From contig CAVXNB010000004.1 in NCBI GenBank assembly GCA_963763085.1, forward strand, positions 1,364,001 to 1,428,000: a stretch of 64,000 bases of DNA, written 5' to 3'. A program made the translations under genes and the position numbers. Origin of the DNA: CAVXNB01 sp963763085. Lineage in GTDB: Bacteria > Actinomycetota > Acidimicrobiia > Acidimicrobiales > Bog-793. The notes under the pieces were generated by a model. It searched no databases, was not told the DNA's origin, and was given only the letters and a program-made list of their open reading frames with translations. Of this stretch, positions 1 to 9,618 are shown piece by piece (within the stretch, counting starts at the first letter, position 1; each line of letters begins with the position of its first letter).

Positions 1-750
1 GAGCACCCTCTCGCGCGGGCCGTTCAAAGAAGTCATGAGCATAAAGGTGTAGCCGTCGGCGTCCCAAGTGAGCACACGAAGGAAGACGCCCAGCGGCCCG
101 GATGCCGCTGCCACTTGCAGTGACGCACGGTGACGATTGACGCTCGGATGCGCCACCACTGGCGAGCCGAGCTTCGCGTCGAACGCCCCGTGTCCAATGG
201 CCTGAGTCACCGTGAGGGTTGCGAGCGGAAAAGCCGGTTTGGTGTAGGGGCACCACCGCGCAGCGGCTACATAGCTTCCCGCCCCGAACCCCCCACTGGG
301 GGAGTCGCCGCCGAGGACACAACCTGGTGGCAACACGGTGAGTCTGGCTAACAGCCTGGCGTCGAAGTAAGAGATGGCGTTGCCCGAGGATGCTTGGACG
401 AGCTTTCGCCGACCCAGAGGCGCAGGAAGCTTTGTCTGCACACTCAGGACTTCCTGGCCGAAGTCGAACAAGCAAAACTCGTTGGGCTGAGCCACGAGGG
501 GGGCGACCAAGGCCAGCGTGACCCGATTCGGGTAGGAGCGGGCGCGCAGGCTTGGGTCATGGCCGCACTCAACTTGCGCATCGGTGGTGATGGTGCGTCC
601 ATCGGCGCTGAGCAAGACGGGACCCGTCACCGGAGAAGTCAGGGCAGGCCCGGTCTGGGTGGTCGGAGGAATGCTCTGGCCAGGACTGCACGCCGAGACG
701 ACCAATGCCAAGACCACAAGTACGAGGACGCGCAGCCTCACGGTGGGCAT
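1..750 (-). CDS. Lipoprotein, 3' end beyond window
   Basis: The reading frame is open from an ATG at 750 to the window edge, about 250 codons without a stop. The start has basic residues, a hydrophobic core and a lipobox-like VSAC, so the product is probably a lipid-anchored outer protein. The rest aligns by eye with the protein at 18394-19317: both carry SADGRT, LPAPLG, LVQASSG, ARLTVLPPGCVL and an RERV tail. That paralogue has a transmembrane anchor instead of a lipobox. It is probably the last gene of the leftward GntR operon. Function unknown. Confidence 0.7.
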   Translation of the reverse strand, partial: MPTVRLRVLVLVVLALVVSACSPGQSIPPTTQTGPALTSPVTGPVLLSADGRTITTDAQVECGHDPSLRARSYPNRVTLALVAPLVAQPNEFCLFDFGQEVLSVQTKLPAPLGRRKLVQASSGNAISYFDARLLARLTVLPPGCVLGGDSPSGGFGAGSYVAAARWCPYTKPAFPLATLTVTQAIGHGAFDAKLGSPVVAHPSVNRHRASLQVAAASGPLGVFLRVLTWDADGYTFMLMTSLNGPRERVL

Positions 751-827
751 TGTCCCATGAAACCTTGACGGGAGTACCTCGCCCACAGGGCGCGAGGTCC
801 GCGTCAACCGGGGCTTGTGCCCACGTA

Positions 828-1484
828 TCAACTCCTTGGGGGGGAAGCGCTGGCCTTTGAGGCGATCACTATCGCGGACAGTCCAGGTGTAACTCGGATG
901 GGCTTGCCCACGGCACCGGTCCCGACGGAAATGGGCAACACGACGCCTTCGCTCCTAACCAGCATGTAGTCGGTCTTACCGTTCGGCGTCGTGGCGACAG
1001 TCGTGGCGCAGCCTCAGTCCACCAACCTGGTGACGAGGACCCTCACGGGGCTGCCAGCGGTGTTAGTGCCAACGCTGATGGGCACGACCGTGACCGAGGC
1101 GGTGGTGCCACTGTCACGACCGACGTAGACCGTTGAGCCATCAAGGGCGACGCCTATGTACTGAGCAACCCTTTTGCCAACGTTGATGGGTCTGCCAGCG
1201 ATGTTTGTGGCCGTGTTGATTGGTGTCACGGTGCCTGAGTCGGAGTTGAGCACGTAGGCCACTAAGGTCCCGAACCGTTCCGCAGGGGCCGTGCTCGTTG
1301 GTGACGAAACGCCGGGGTGCCGCGCTCGGGAACTCGGCCCGCTGGCAACCGCGTAGGTGACACCGCTCACGACCATCGCGACGATCACGATGCTGCCCAC
1401 CCACAATCGACGTTTCCGTTGGCGCTGGCGGGCTTCTTCGATGAGCGCCTCGGCGTCTGGGTGAACGGGTTCAAGAACCTTCAT
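828..1484 (-). pseudogene. Membrane-anchored YVTN-type propeller fragment with in-frame TGA
   Basis: Translation from the ATG at 1484 gives the cytoplasmic cassette ALIEEARQRQRKRR, one membrane helix, and YncE/YVTN-like repeats (GTVTPINTATN, VPISVGTNTAG). A TGA at 1016-1014 stops it after 156 residues. The same frame then continues with another good repeat (TVATTPNGKTDYM, LPISVGTGAVGKPIRV) to a TGA at 830-828. That fits a nonsense mutation in a gene of about 218 codons. The ATG overlaps the upstream stop (ATGA), so translation is probably coupled. Known propellers of this family have about seven blades, so it would be short even if intact. Confidence 0.6.
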
Positions 1485-2803
1485 GGCCGTCCTATGAGAC
1501 TCTTTGCCGTCGTCCAGCTACGGCCTCCGTTGGTGGTTCGAACGATGAAAGGGCCAGCAGCGGCCCAGCAGTACTGGGAGCCGACGCACGCGATACCGCC
1601 AGCGCCAGGTCCGAATGACAGACTCCCGGCGTTAGCCATCATGACCCAGACCCGCCCTCCGTCAAAGGTTGCGAACGCGCCCGAGAACTGGGAGAGCAGC
1701 ACGGCGTGCTGAGGCGAGGTCGCCGCGAGCATGAACGCGTACCCTGTCGTGGAAACCTTGCCGATGGACGTTCCCTTCCGACCCAGGAAGGACCTGCTTG
1801 CGAGTTTCCAGGTCGCCCCGCTGTTGAGCGAGCGGTAAATCCATTTCAATTGCTGTCCCGCACCCATCATGAAGGTGCAAACCGCCCAGATGTCCGAAGG
1901 TCGGTCGGCGGCGATGAGTGACGGCGTACAGGCAAAGGCCAACCTGCGTTGCTCCCATGTCGCGCCACCGTTCTTGGAAAAGAACAGAGCGTGACAGCCC
2001 TCGGCTATCAAGGTCCCATCGGTACTCACTACATCGCTCTCGGTGTATCGCTCCAAACATGAGGGCAAACGCCGCGTCGATGCCACAGAACCGCTGCCGA
2101 ACGGAACGGTCACTAGCTCGCGCTGACCACACTCCGGGTAGCCATTGTTGGGTGGTTGACAGTCGTCCGCGACCAGAACGAACTCCCGGTCAACCGAAAG
2201 GACCTGGATGACGACGCCAGGAATCCGAACGGGACTCCAACGCGCTCCTGCGTCGTCGGTGACGAGGACAAGTTTCGATTTGGCGAACAGCATCCCGTCT
2301 TGGTCGTTGGCAAACCAAAGATCGTTGGTGGTCTCGTTGGTTGGGCCGTTTTCCAATGCCGGTGTTTGCGGGTTCAGCGGTCTCAGGAGATTGGCGATCC
2401 GGTGCCAGGTGACTCCACCGTCAGCGGTTGCCTCGATGCCGACGAAGCAATGAACGGACCCACAACGAAGCACCGAGGCGAAGCCATGGCTGGCCGACGG
2501 GAAGGCTATGCCGAGTACCCACGGACCGACTGCCGTAACAGCGCCGGACGTTACGGCTTTTTTGGCCGAACCGGGCGTGCTCGCCGGAGTCTTGGTGTGA
2601 CCCGGCTTCTTCGATGTTGACGGTGGCTTGGTCGCCGACCCACCACCCGACGCGGCCCAGATGCCCGAGGCGACGGCCACGATGAGCACGATGCTGCCGA
2701 TGAACAAACGGCGTTTCCGTTGGCGCTGGCGGGCTTCTTCGATGAGGGCGTCTGCATCTGGGAGTTCTGTCTCTGCCTGCCGAGGTTCCTCAATAAGGGT
2801 CAT
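1481..2803 (-). CDS. Membrane-anchored Asp-box (BNR-like) beta-propeller protein
   Basis: 440 residues from the ATG at 2803, which sits 7 nt after the previous stop with AAGGA upstream. A longer reading from 2962 would overlap the upstream gene. Residues about 17-31 are the shared basic cassette ADALIEEARQRQRKRR, followed by a helix to about 52 and a Ser/Thr/Lys linker. The outer part has Asp-box motifs: TADGGVTW, TDDAGARW, SKNGGATW, SLNSGATW, TTNGGRSW. Such boxes mark sialidase/sortilin/Ycf48-type propellers. No sialidase active site is evident, so a binding or sensing role is more likely than catalysis. Confidence 0.75.
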   Translation of the reverse strand: MTLIEEPRQAETELPDADALIEEARQRQRKRRLFIGSIVLIVAVASGIWAASGGGSATKPPSTSKKPGHTKTPASTPGSAKKAVTSGAVTAVGPWVLGIAFPSASHGFASVLRCGSVHCFVGIEATADGGVTWHRIANLLRPLNPQTPALENGPTNETTNDLWFANDQDGMLFAKSKLVLVTDDAGARWSPVRIPGVVIQVLSVDREFVLVADDCQPPNNGYPECGQRELVTVPFGSGSVASTRRLPSCLERYTESDVVSTDGTLIAEGCHALFFSKNGGATWEQRRLAFACTPSLIAADRPSDIWAVCTFMMGAGQQLKWIYRSLNSGATWKLASRSFLGRKGTSIGKVSTTGYAFMLAATSPQHAVLLSQFSGAFATFDGGRVWVMMANAGSLSFGPGAGGIACVGSQYCWAAAGPFIVRTTNGGRSWTTAKSLIGRP

Positions 2804-2810
2804 AACGGCT

Positions 2811-3548
2811 TCATTCCTTGACCAAACGACAACCGGCCAGCCGCGCATCCGACGCCGAGGCGACGATGAAGTTGCCGCGGTCCATCTGCTGCGCACTACA
2901 CCCGGAGAGCAAGGCCCCCACCGGCAGAGAGGTCCCGCAGTAGGCGACTGACCCTGGAACATTGACCATCCCCGTCACGCCCGCAAGCTTGATGAGGAAG
3001 CCTTTCGACTCTTGGCACGGTCCTTTTTGGAGGCCAACTGCGATTCCGAAGCTCGCATAGCCGTGATCACCCAGGACGACAACCTTGCCGCAGTCCTTCA
3101 GCGCTGAGTAGGGGATGCGAGCACATGAGAACGAAGGGCGGAACGCATCGGGCAGGAAAATCCGCCTGTCACCGACAAGCGTGTAGGGTCGGAGCGTCGG
3201 TGGACCTGCCAGGACGCTGCAACTCGCGGCACGGAAGTTGTGCACAAGGAACGCCTCATAGTTCCAGCCCAACTGCGTCTGGACGCCCAGTGCTTCGACG
3301 CCAAGTGACCGCGCCGCACAGCGGGCGGGCGTTGTTGGCGGCGAGGGTGCCTTTGTCGCCACCGGCGATGGCCTGCTGGGGGTTCCACGGCTCAACACAG
3401 CCCATGTCACGCTCGCCGCTGCCACGACGAGCGCGATGCTGCCGATGAACCACCGACGCTTCCGTTGCCGCTGCCGCGCTTCCTCGATGAGCGCGTCGGC
3501 CTCCGTGCGGCCATCAGGAGTCAGCCGCTGCTCGTCCAGGAGTGTCAC
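2811..3548 (-). CDS. Single-pass membrane protein, gntR operon
   Basis: 245 residues. The N-terminus (TLLDEQRLTP, then GRTEADALIEEARQRQRKRR) is almost the same as in the 18394-19317 protein. A helix at about 33-52 follows, then a Ser/Pro linker and an outer domain with several cysteines (CAARS, CSVLAG, CARIPYS, CQESKG). The start is 11 nt after the GntR stop, so the genes are cotranscribed. The outer domain resembles DUF4232-type lipoproteins in length and cysteine pattern, but I cannot assign it firmly. Confidence 0.7.
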   Translation of the reverse strand: MTLLDEQRLTPDGRTEADALIEEARQRQRKRRWFIGSIALVVAAASVTWAVLSRGTPSRPSPVATKAPSPPTTPARCAARSLGVEALGVQTQLGWNYEAFLVHNFRAASCSVLAGPPTLRPYTLVGDRRIFLPDAFRPSFSCARIPYSALKDCGKVVVLGDHGYASFGIAVGLQKGPCQESKGFLIKLAGVTGMVNVPGSVAYCGTSLPVGALLSGCSAQQMDRGNFIVASASDARLAGCRLVKE

Positions 3549-3559
3549 GACGGCTCCAT

Positions 3560-3922
3560 CTACGACACCTGCTCGATTATCTGCAACAACTCGTCGGGCC
3601 GGTAGCCGTAACGGCGAGCGAGCTTGACCAGTTCCCGTGCCTTCACGACGACGGCGCTGCGCTGGGGAGCCATACCGGTGACCGACACCCCATGGCCACG
3701 GGAGAACTCCAACAGGCCCTCGTCTCGGAGCGTGTGGAGCGCACGGAACACCGTGTTGGAGTTCACCCCGAGCACCTTGGCCATGTCCCGCGCAGGTGGG
3801 AGCCGCTCGCCCGGTTTCGCCTCGCCGTCGGCGATCGCCCGGCGTATCGCGGCAGCGACTTGTTCGTGCAAGGGGACCGGGTTGGCGGGGTCGATTTCGG
3901 CCTTCGGGGTGGTACTAGGCAC
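3560..3922 (-). CDS. GntR family (YtrA-like) transcriptional regulator
   Basis: 120 residues: a winged-helix domain (VPLHEQVAAAIRRAIADG, GERLPPARDMAKVLGVNSNT, VFRALHTLRDEGLL) and a short C-terminal helix, the size typical of YtrA-type GntR proteins, which lack a large effector domain. It starts with GTG. A consensus-like promoter lies immediately upstream, so the mRNA is probably leaderless. It heads the leftward membrane-protein operon and faces the lipoprotein gene at 4012. It probably represses its own operon. Nearly the same protein is encoded at 19329-19691. Confidence 0.9.
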   Translation of the reverse strand: MPSTTPKAEIDPANPVPLHEQVAAAIRRAIADGEAKPGERLPPARDMAKVLGVNSNTVFRALHTLRDEGLLEFSRGHGVSVTGMAPQRSAVVVKARELVKLARRYGYRPDELLQIIEQVS

Positions 3923-3928
3923 AATGTG

Positions 3929-3956
3929 ATAATACGCTTCGGATGGTCCACGTCAA
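3929..3956 (-). promoter_or_regulatory. Sigma-70-type promoter of gntR, probably leaderless
   Basis: On the minus strand TTGACG (3956-3951) and TATTAT (3934-3929) are separated by 16 nt. The TATTAT ends 6 nt before the GTG start, so transcription would begin at or next to the start codon. The same arrangement precedes the second gntR. Confidence 0.7.
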
Positions 3957-4011
3957 CCGGGATCGCCGAACGCCAGTGCCCGAGGCCCCGGAGATGGTGA
4001 TCGGTGAGAGG

Positions 4012-5109
4012 ATGATCACGGTGCGCAAGCTCTGCGTGATGGTGATGGCTGTCATAGTTCTGACCCTGGCCACGGGTACGAGTTGGGCGTCATTCCGCCC
4101 TACGACTACCACGACCCAGACCGAAGCGCACCCCAAGGTCACCCCGACCGCAGTGACCGGTGCCTCGGGCTACCTGTGGCTGCTGGGGACGTATCCATGC
4201 TCCACAGGGACCTGTCGTGTGCTCACGCGGAGCACCAACGGTGGGAAGACCTTCATTCGGGTCGGCACGCCTCCTGTGGGCACGTACGGCATCGAGTTCG
4301 CGAACCGACAGGACGGCTACGCGTACAGCGCCGACCTCCAAGATGGCCCACCCAGCCTCTACTGGACCGACGACGGGGGAAAGTCTTGGCGACTTGCATT
4401 CGCCCGATTCCAAGGAGCAGTCGTCATTACAGATGGCCGTGCCTACGTGCTCGTCCCCGAGAACTGCTCAGCCAAAGGTCTGTGCAAGTCAATCGAACTC
4501 GCCTCATCCCAGGTGACGAGCGACAGGTGGACGACGAGGCGACTTCCGGTGACAGCAGTCGAGGCTGAGAACCCGTTCGGCTGGACAGCCTTTGGGTCGA
4601 ACGTGTGGCTTCTCCTGACCTCGGGCAGCAACTTTGGACTACTCGTTTCCCACAATGGCGGCAGGACTTTCTCGAAACTGACACCGGGCGGCTATACGGT
4701 GCTGTCGTATGCGATTTGACCGCCACGTCGCCTATTACGCTCTGGGGCTTCTGTACGACCGGCACTGGCGGCTACGCGTTCCGTTCCACAGACGGAGGGC
4801 GGGAGTTCGGCACCCCGCAGTCTCCGTGGGGCATCTCGAATGGCCTCCAGATCTATCCCGTCTCGGATAGCGAAGCGATTTTCTATCCGCTCTCAGGGGA
4901 CGTGTGGCTGACGCGAGACGGCGGCAGACATTTCACATCCCTGCTGCGGGTCCCGCAGAGCGCGGCATACGACTGCCAAGTAGCTCTCGCCAACGCGAGA
5001 AAGTGGCTGGTGCTCGGGCGCTCAGGCGTTGGACCACCGACCTGTTTTGATGTGGCGCACTACCAACGGCGGGCGCACCTGGCAGCCGTTGAAAGTCCCG
5101 AGCGTGTAG
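4012..5109 (+). pseudogene. Asp-box propeller protein, two frame breaks, lipobox lost
   Basis: Paralogue of the intact 19781-20992 gene. From the ATG at 4012 (GGTGAGAGG upstream) frame 1 has the VRKL leader and Asp-boxes STNGGKTF and TDDGGKSW, then stops at 4719. The homology continues in another frame (TATSPITLWGFC, STDGGREF, TRDGGRHF). It returns to the first frame near 5055 for the conserved end WRTTNGGRTWQPLKVPSV, stop at 5107-5109. The first break fits loss of a G near 4698, the second a surplus base near 5050. The lipobox cysteine is also replaced (LATGTSW where paralogues have LAACTSS), which argues for real decay rather than only base-calling error. Confidence 0.7.
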
Positions 5110-5118
5110 GCAAAGACG

Positions 5119-6133
5119 ATGGGCACGGTGCGCAAGCTCGGCGTGATCGGGATGGCCGTCCTGGCGCTGATGTTGGCCGCCTGCACCAACTCGTCATCGC
5201 CTCGCCCAACGACCACCCCGGCAGCCGTTGGAAATACGACTGTTGGCGGTCCAACAACGACCACGGCGGTCACGGGTGAGGTCGTGCCTTGGGTCGACGA
5301 GCCAGCATCCAAGGCTCTGCTCTCCTCGCTACTACCCAGGGCTCTGCCACCGAGCCCACCACGAACCGGGGCGCCACCGTGCACTGTTAGGGAGCTGTCG
5401 GCGGCCATCGGCGGCCCAACGGAAGTGTCCGGCGACGAGGGGGTCGTCATCGTGCTGCGCAACACCGGTTCGACTGCCTGCCTGTTGACCGGCACGCCGA
5501 GAGTCGTGGCAGGCGCGCCGGGGCATGTGACCGTGGTGGCTGGCCGCGAGCCGATGCCCTCGGACGGCGAGACCGCTGATACCGCGCCCGGCGGAACGGT
5601 GGTACTGCGCGTCGACGTCCCGACCTACTGCAGGGCCAACCCGACGGGTGCGATCGGTCGCGCGATGCCTTACCACAGCTTGGCGATCTCCATCCCGGGA
5701 GGCGGGGCGAAGAAGGTCGGCGGCCTTCGTCTCAGCTTCCCTTGCGGCATGTCGACCACGCCCTTCTACACGCCCAAGCCAGGTCCGACTTATCCGGCAG
5801 ACACGCTCGCTACCCTCGTTCCCCGACTACGACTCCCCGCAAGGGTCCGACCCGGCACCGTGTTGGACTACGAGGTCGACCTGTACAACCCCGGAGATAC
5901 GACCGGTGGCGCTGTCCCCGTGCCCGGTCTACCTGGAGCACTCCAACGTCCCGACCAAGCTCCTGTACCGGCTCGACTGTCGCAGCGTCCACCTCGTTCC
6001 CGCGCATAGCCAGGTGCGTTACGAGATGGAGATGGCCATACCGGCCGATGCGCCGGGCGGACCGATGGGCCTGTGGTGGACGTTCTTCGGGCCATCGACC
6101 CGCACGGCTCACGGTCAGGTGCTGGTGCAATAG
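5119..6133 (+). pseudogene. DUF4232-like lipoprotein with one frame break
   Basis: ATG at 5119, GTVRKLGV leader with LAAC lipobox, Thr/Pro linker, then a DUF4232-like domain (LRNTGSTACLLTGTP, APGGTVVLRVDV). The first frame runs on to 6009 with non-conserved sequence. Near 5905 the neighbouring frame takes over with VALSPCPVYLEH and continues to VLVQ, stop at 6133. Removing one G at 5905-5906 restores a continuous protein of about 337 residues. The related gene at 24272-25003 is intact. Ligand unknown. Confidence 0.65.
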
Positions 6134-6204
6134 CCCCAAAGAGGCCTCAGCCACGACCTTGCAGCGCGACGACGTGTTCGGGTGTGTATGTGAGTGTGGG
6201 GTCG

Positions 6205-6699
6205 ATGAGCGGGTCTGGGCGGACTGACTACGACGACTTCTTCACTTCCGCGCGTCCGCAACTGGTCGGGCTGGCGTTCGCCCTTACCGGGGACATCCAG
6301 GTTGCCCACGAACTCGCTCAAGAGGCACTCGTACGATCCTGGATTCACTGGCGAAAGATCCGTAGCTACGACGACCCATCCGCCTGGGCGCGGCGAGTCT
6401 TGAGGAACCTCGCGGCCAACCACGCCCGACACCTCCGGCGGGCACCCCTGCCGCCACCGATTGAGAACGTGTCCGCTCCGACAACGGACCGCCTCGCAAT
6501 GATCGCCGCGCTCGCCCACCTTCCTGAGCCGCAGCGCGAGGCCCTCGTGCTTCACGACGGACTCGGTCTATCGGTGGCCGAGGTGGCGAGCGAGCTTGGC
6601 GTTCCCGAGGGCACGGTGCGGTCCTGGCTCAGCCGGGGCCGGGCCGTCCTCGCCCCGATTCTCAGTGCTGGCGACGACACAATGGAGGTCAAGAGCTGA
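6205..6699 (+). CDS. SigE-family ECF RNA polymerase sigma factor
   Basis: About 164 residues from the ATG at 6205. GTG codons at 6190 and 6196 are alternatives. Region 2 is visible as LAFALTGDIQVAHELAQEAL and the RSWIHWRKI/ARRVLRNLAANH stretch. Region 4 is LPEPQREALVLHDGLGLSVAEVA followed by GVPEGTVRSWLSRGR. It overlaps the next gene by one base (TGATG), so the pair is coupled. It probably responds to a signal relayed by the membrane partner at 6699. Confidence 0.9.
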   Translation: MSGSGRTDYDDFFTSARPQLVGLAFALTGDIQVAHELAQEALVRSWIHWRKIRSYDDPSAWARRVLRNLAANHARHLRRAPLPPPIENVSAPTTDRLAMIAALAHLPEPQREALVLHDGLGLSVAEVASELGVPEGTVRSWLSRGRAVLAPILSAGDDTMEVKS

Positions 6700-7397
6700 T
6701 GAGCGCTCCTGAAGACCGAGTCACCCAGGCCCTACGAGAGGTTGTCGCGTTCGGCGCGGCGGAGCCATGGCAGTTCTCGGCCGCCGATGCTCGCCGGGCT
6801 GCCCGACTTCGGCCTGCAGCGCTCGTCGCCGCTCACCGGGGAGCGATGACCATGGCGCTGACGGCCGCGGCGATCCTTGTCGTTCTCGGCCTAGTGATCG
6901 CCGGTACGTTCTCGGCGGCGCAACCCGGCGGCACCGCGGCCCATCAAAATCATTCGTCTGCCTCTTGTTTGGCGGAACTCGCAACCGCCGGCCAGGCGAT
7001 ACCCATGCCGACTCCCACACGACTCACGGTAACGCTGCACCTGCGCGGCGGCTATGAGCTGACGCCAGCACCGCCCTCCTACCAGCCAGGTTCACCAGCA
7101 TCAGCCGCATGGGCAGCACTGAGCAAGGAGTCGGGCGCCACCTACCGTCTGTACCTCGGCACCTTTGTGGTGCCGGACGGGTTGTCGGGGAGCAGCTACA
7201 ACGGTGTCGTTGCCTGGGTCGAGGTCGGCCAGAACATCGCAGGAATGACCAATGCTCCGGGGGCGCGTCATGGGAGCTGCAAGTTCTTCAGCGCCTTCGA
7301 TGTCTTCAACGCCACCACCGGACGTGACGTCTTCGGTTTCGGAACGGCCAAGGTAGTAGTCCACGGAACCGAAGTCGGTCGAGTGGCCGCCACCTGA
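6699..7397 (+). CDS. Membrane partner of sigma factor, probable anti-sigma
   Basis: 232 residues. A cytoplasmic N-terminus of about 48 residues precedes one helix (MTMALTAAAILVVLGLVIAG) and an outer domain of about 160 residues. The ATG overlaps the sigma stop codon. No zinc-binding anti-sigma motif (HxxxCxxC) is visible. Position and topology are shared by the partners at 11816, 36043 and 62137, and that is the main reason for calling it an anti-sigma/sensor. Confidence 0.65.
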   Translation: MSAPEDRVTQALREVVAFGAAEPWQFSAADARRAARLRPAALVAAHRGAMTMALTAAAILVVLGLVIAGTFSAAQPGGTAAHQNHSSASCLAELATAGQAIPMPTPTRLTVTLHLRGGYELTPAPPSYQPGSPASAAWAALSKESGATYRLYLGTFVVPDGLSGSSYNGVVAWVEVGQNIAGMTNAPGARHGSCKFFSAFDVFNATTGRDVFGFGTAKVVVHGTEVGRVAAT

Positions 7398-7425
7398 AGC
7401 ACCCGAGAGGACGATCGGTGGGACG

Positions 7426-7807
7426 ATGATCACGGTGCGCAAGATGGCGCTGGTCGCGATGGCAGGTCCTTGCTCTCGCCCTGGCCGCCTGTGGTGCGGG
7501 CCAGACGGTCCCCCCTACCACCCAGAATGGCGGCGAGGCCATCGTGACCGGGTTTGCTGGCCCCTGCGTGGCCTATGTTCAGAACCCCCCTTCTGCGGTG
7601 ACGGTGCGGCTGTTCTCCGGGCCGATCCTCGTCACGTCGGTGAGAATCCGATCAGGCGGGCGATACCGATTCTCTGTCGTCCCTGGGCCATACCGCGTCG
7701 CGGTTGCGGCCCGCTCGGTGGATATTGCAGTCGGAGCGGGGCGCAGCGCCACCGCTGACTTTCCTACCTGTGTGCACGGCACGGTGACGGTGACGAGTGA
7801 CCTGTAG
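7426..7807 (+). pseudogene. Short lipoprotein, frame break inside signal peptide
   Basis: ATG at 7426 with the ITVRK leader. At about 7465 the leader leaves frame. Dropping one G at 7465-7466 gives MAVLALALAACGAG, a perfect lipobox, and then a continuous domain ending TVTVTSDL. The domain shares SGGRYRFSVVPGPYRV with the intact short lipoprotein at 25053-25388. As written, only a peptide without a lipobox would be made. Confidence 0.6.
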
Positions 7808-7875
7808 AGACTGACGCGAACCGAGCTGGTGCCAGTGGCCGCCTCGATTCTCGGACGAAGCAGATCGGTGAGACG

Positions 7876-7947
7876 ATGATCACCGTGCGCAAGCGCGGCT
7901 CGATCGCGATGGTGGTGATGACTTTCGAGGTCGCGGATGGCCCGTGA
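7876..7947 (+). other. Orphan lipoprotein leader without its ectodomain
   Basis: ATCGGTGAGACG followed by an ATG and a 23-codon peptide beginning ITVRKRGSIAMVVM is the standard 5' leader of this lipoprotein family, cut off before the lipobox. The downstream sequence is an unrelated gene that starts inside it at 7937. This marks a recombination joint at the leader. Confidence 0.55.
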
Positions 7948-9272
7948 CTTCATCGACGGGGTTTTCGACGATCTGCTGTACCAAGCGCCTTTCGGGGTGA
8001 TGTGGGAGCGCACTGACGCCGCAGTCCTTATTCGGCCCGCAGATTGGCCACCGTTCAGTGTCCCGGTCGAGCGCGATACGGCTGACGGGAGACAGACGCT
8101 TCGTAGTCGAACTCCGCGACCGCCTTGGATCTGTCTTCGCTCGACCGGCGATACCGTGCCCGCTTCACAACAGGCACGAACTTGATGTCGTCGGTGGGGA
8201 CGGTGCGCTTCAGTGGAGCTGCCCTGAGGGTGCTTGGGCCTGCCCCGTTGGCGGCTTGCGCGATGCCATGTGGCCGCCTGGCGTCGACGTTCCGCCTGGG
8301 CGCGTGGCCCAACTCCTCTCCGCACGGTTCCGCGACCGAGGAGTCGGTCGCTTACGGCAACTCGGCTGCGAACTTCGAGACGGAGAGTGGGTGGCGGTCG
8401 TCCAGCTCGTGGGCGAGGGCGGATCGACGCCGAGCGAGATGATCAAGGCGGCCGCTCCCTTCCAGGTCGAAGCTCGCTGGGTCAGCGACGATCCCGAAGG
8501 CTGGCAGAAGGCACACGATCGTCGCCTCGAAGCAGAGCGCGAATGGGCCAGTTGGTCGCTTGAGCAGTGGTCCGGCTTCCCCGTCGAAGCTCATCCGCGG
8601 CCGCTCGTCCTCGTTGGACCTACGGCTCGACCGGAGGGTGGCTTTCACACCGGTGCCGCCAAGCTTGCCTTCCTTAGAGGCGACATCGAGACGACCGTCC
8701 CCGTCCCCGACGAGGTTCTCCTATCGCTCAGACCGACAAGGCCGAACCAGTTACCGCTTCGTCCCGACGACGGGCCGCTTCGGGTGACTGATGCCGCCAA
8801 GGTCCACGCAGAGTTCCTCACCGATCGAGGACGCCGAAGCCTTCCCGCCTGGCGACTTCAGGCCGAGGGCGCGATCGGACCGATCTGGGTGCTCGCTCCC
8901 GAGGTCGAGCGCTGGTCGGCTCCAGATCCACCGACTCGTGTCGCCCCGTTGCCCGGAAGCCCCCACAGGGCGCGAGAAGGCTGGATCGAGGCCGACGGCG
9001 TCACACTCCATTTCCACTTCAGCGGCGATCACTCCAGCGTGACGGAGTACCCATCAGCCGAGGTGATCGAGACGAGCGAGGCCGTGACGGTCCTTCCTGT
9101 CGCCCGCGACATTGGGCCACCGGGGTGGCGTGCTCTGCCAGGTCAGGTGCGCGAGGTTGTGGCCAAGCTGGCGCGACCGCTCGTGGGCCGGGTCCTCGTC
9201 GATCTCGACGGCAGTCCGGTGGTCGTCAATGACCCTCCTGAGCCAGGAGCCTCCGCCTATTCCAGATACTGA
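7937..9272 (+). CDS. Hypothetical protein with zinc-ribbon-like motif, one probable frame break
   Basis: The long open part is 8058-9272 (404 codons, GTG). Upstream, 7937-8089 reads as convincing protein (FIDGVFDDLLYQAPFGVMW, ADWPPFSVPVERDTAD) in the other frame. Skipping one G of the GGG at 8087-8089 joins them as TADGDRRFVVELRD, giving about 445 residues. The motif CPLH then W-SCPEG resembles CPEH then WTCPEG in the 30849-31604 protein and may bind a metal. The remainder is not recognised. If there is no real break, translation would start at the GTG at 8058. Confidence 0.65.
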
Positions 9273-9352
9273 TGAACCCGGGCGGCGAACTTGGGGTGGT
9301 GGTCGCTCAGCCCACCTCGCGCGGCGAGCCTCGCGAGACGCTCACTTGGCAG

Positions 9353-9559
9353 TCATCTCCGACTCGCATTCCAGCGCCCGGTTCGGAATCGGTCGGACTT
9401 CTTGAGCCGAGCGAGCAGGTCTCGCGCCTCTTGAGGCCTTACGTCGACCGAGTAGGTGACTTCCTCGTCCACCTTGGCGATATGGCGGACCGCCTCCTCG
9501 AACGTCATTCCGGGCAGCAGCCACACCAGCCGATCGTTGGCGTCGCGCCGCCCGCCCAT
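9353..9559 (-). CDS. Small hypothetical protein
   Basis: 68 residues (MGGRRDANDRLVWLLPGMTF, later EEVTYSVDVRPQEARDLLAR). Sequence before the ATG is also open and protein-like for about 17 codons back to a TAG, so this may be the tail of a longer, degraded gene. Not recognised. Confidence 0.35.
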   Translation of the reverse strand: MGGRRDANDRLVWLLPGMTFEEAVRHIAKVDEEVTYSVDVRPQEARDLLARLKKSDRFRTGRWNASRR

Positions 9560-9618
9560 GAAGCCTCCGATACCCCTTCCCTCGGTGAACGGCTTGCCAT
9601 TTGACGACTAGTATTTTC

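Noticed and set aside
7579..8325. Long minus-strand ORF (248 codons)
   Set aside because: Arg/Ala-rich antisense shadow of the 7426 and 7937 genes. The long antisense frames at 24494-25366, 17915-18601 and 63257-63865 were left out for the same reason.
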